From: JBBQXV01 sp043785585
Lineage (GTDB): Bacteria > Myxococcota_A > Polyangia > Polyangiales > Polyangiaceae
Assembly: GCA_043785585.1 (NCBI GenBank)
Contig: JAYVXB010000226.1
Location: 1-6,721, forward strand
Reading direction: 5' to 3'
Length of the DNA stretch: 6,721 nt
Part shown: piece after piece, positions 6,421 to 6,721 of the stretch
How the letters are laid out: the number at the start of each line of letters is the position of its first letter
How positions within the stretch are numbered: the stretch's first letter is position 1
Notes under the pieces: model-generated
Seen by the model: the letters and a program-made list of their open reading frames with translations, nothing else
Told to the model about the DNA's origin: nothing
Database searches by the model: none
Program-made: the position numbers and the translations under genes

Positions 6421-6485
6421 TGGACCGCCAAGACGCGAAGACGCCAAGGAGGGAAAGCTTGGCGTCTTCGCGCCTTGGCGGTCCA
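6421..6485. repeat. Long near-perfect inverted repeat, probable bidirectional terminator and dispersed repeat element
   Basis: The left arm (6421-6448) and right arm (6458-6485) are each 28 nt and pair with a single A-C mismatch (6433 with 6473) around a 9-nt loop, GAGGGAAAG. The left arm is itself made of three 8-nt near-repeats: CGCCAAGA, CGCGAAGA, CGCCAAGG. It starts at the base after the TAG stop of the plus-strand gene and ends 7 nt before the stop codon of the leftward gene, so it fills almost the entire gap between two convergent genes. There is no T-run on either side, so it is not a classical intrinsic terminator. It could still stop readthrough in both directions or protect both mRNA 3' ends. 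From memory, similar CGCCAAGACGCCAAG-type hairpins recur in other G+C-rich soil bacterial genomes, which suggests a REP-like element; this is unverified. Confidence 0.8.
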
Positions 6486-6492
6486 ACTCCTT

Positions 6493-6720
6493 TCAACGGG
6501 CGTAGAGCATGACGTCGTAGCTGCTCTCGCTCCATTCGTTCCCGGTGCTTGCGACGTCGATCGTGACGAGGCCTTTCACGCAGTCGGCGTTCGCGAGATC
6601 GATCCATCGCTCGTCTTGGGCGAAGCGTCGGTGCCAATTGCGTCGCGGCTCGAAGTACGCGCCGCGGACGCGGCCGGCGACGGAGACGGTCGCGCGCTGC
6701 GGGGCGGTGTCGGCGTCGTA
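6493..6720 (-). CDS. C-terminal end of an unrecognised protein, 5' partial
   Basis: On the minus strand the frame is open from the right edge to a TGA at 6493-6495 and gives 75 residues with a protein-like pattern: alternating beta-type stretches such as ATVSVAGRVRGAYFEP, an aromatic and charged middle (NWHRRFAQDERWIDLANADC) and a C-terminal VTIDVAS...SSYDVMLYAR. It lacks a start codon here because the gene begins beyond the window. Competing frames over the same bases are Arg-rich and look like shadows. The gene converges on the plus-strand lipoprotein, with the hairpin between them. The single visible Cys and the strand-like pattern would suit an exported beta-sandwich protein, but too little is visible to assign a family. 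Confidence 0.65.
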   Translation of the reverse strand, partial: YDADTAPQRATVSVAGRVRGAYFEPRRNWHRRFAQDERWIDLANADCVKGLVTIDVASTGNEWSESSYDVMLYAR

Positions 6721-6721
6721 G

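Noticed and set aside
6421..6485. CRISPR-like or tandem repeat array
   Set aside because: The unit is a single inverted repeat with short internal 8-nt near-repeats. There are no spacers of constant length and no cas genes.
5098..6486. Minus-strand open frame of about 462 codons
   Set aside because: Its Arg/Ala/Leu-rich translation shows no recognisable domain, it lies opposite the TTG-started lipoprotein gene and it begins inside the hairpin repeat.

Overview
The window is strongly G+C-rich, with tight gene packing and G/C-biased third codon positions. It encodes lipoproteins with Pro/Thr-rich linkers and an ECF sigma factor with a fused SnoaL domain. This mix suggests a large-genome soil bacterium of the Myxococcota (Polyangia-like). 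That assignment is inference from composition and gene style; no rRNA or other marker gene is present.

Layout from left to right. (1) A 5'-truncated plus-strand gene (to 1484) encodes leucine-rich repeats fused to a YwqG/PDCD2-like (TYPP) domain built from two copies of a CxxC module. (2) It converges on, and overlaps by 56 bp, a minus-strand pair: a glutathione S-transferase-like gene (3170 to 2526) followed 53 bp later by an ECF sigma factor of the SigG/TIGR02960 type with a C-terminal SnoaL-like domain (2472 to 1429). (3) A 168-bp divergent intergenic region separates this pair from a rightward group. (4) The rightward group starts with a secreted, probably outer-membrane beta-barrel protein whose reading frame is broken near 3815-3835 (3339-4059). 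It is followed by a lipoprotein with two tandem SnoaL/NTF2-like domains (4125-5216) and an unrecognised TTG-started lipoprotein with a TPR-like C-terminus (5224-6420). (5) A near-perfect 28-bp-arm hairpin (6421-6485) fills almost the whole gap between the last rightward stop codon and the stop codon of a leftward gene. That leftward gene enters from the right edge (6720 to 6493) and has no start codon in the window.

The GST and sigma genes look like one transcription unit with similar ribosome-binding leaders. No anti-sigma gene is visible, which fits ECF factors that carry their own SnoaL regulatory domain. The plus-strand genes from 3339 encode three exported envelope proteins; the last two are 7 bp apart and probably translationally coupled. 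I see no transposase, integrase, CRISPR array, tRNA or rRNA. I do not see a clear new multi-gene defence or biosynthetic system. The points most worth a second look are the LRR-TYPP fusion, the frameshifted barrel gene, the compound hairpin repeat and the convergent gene overlap.
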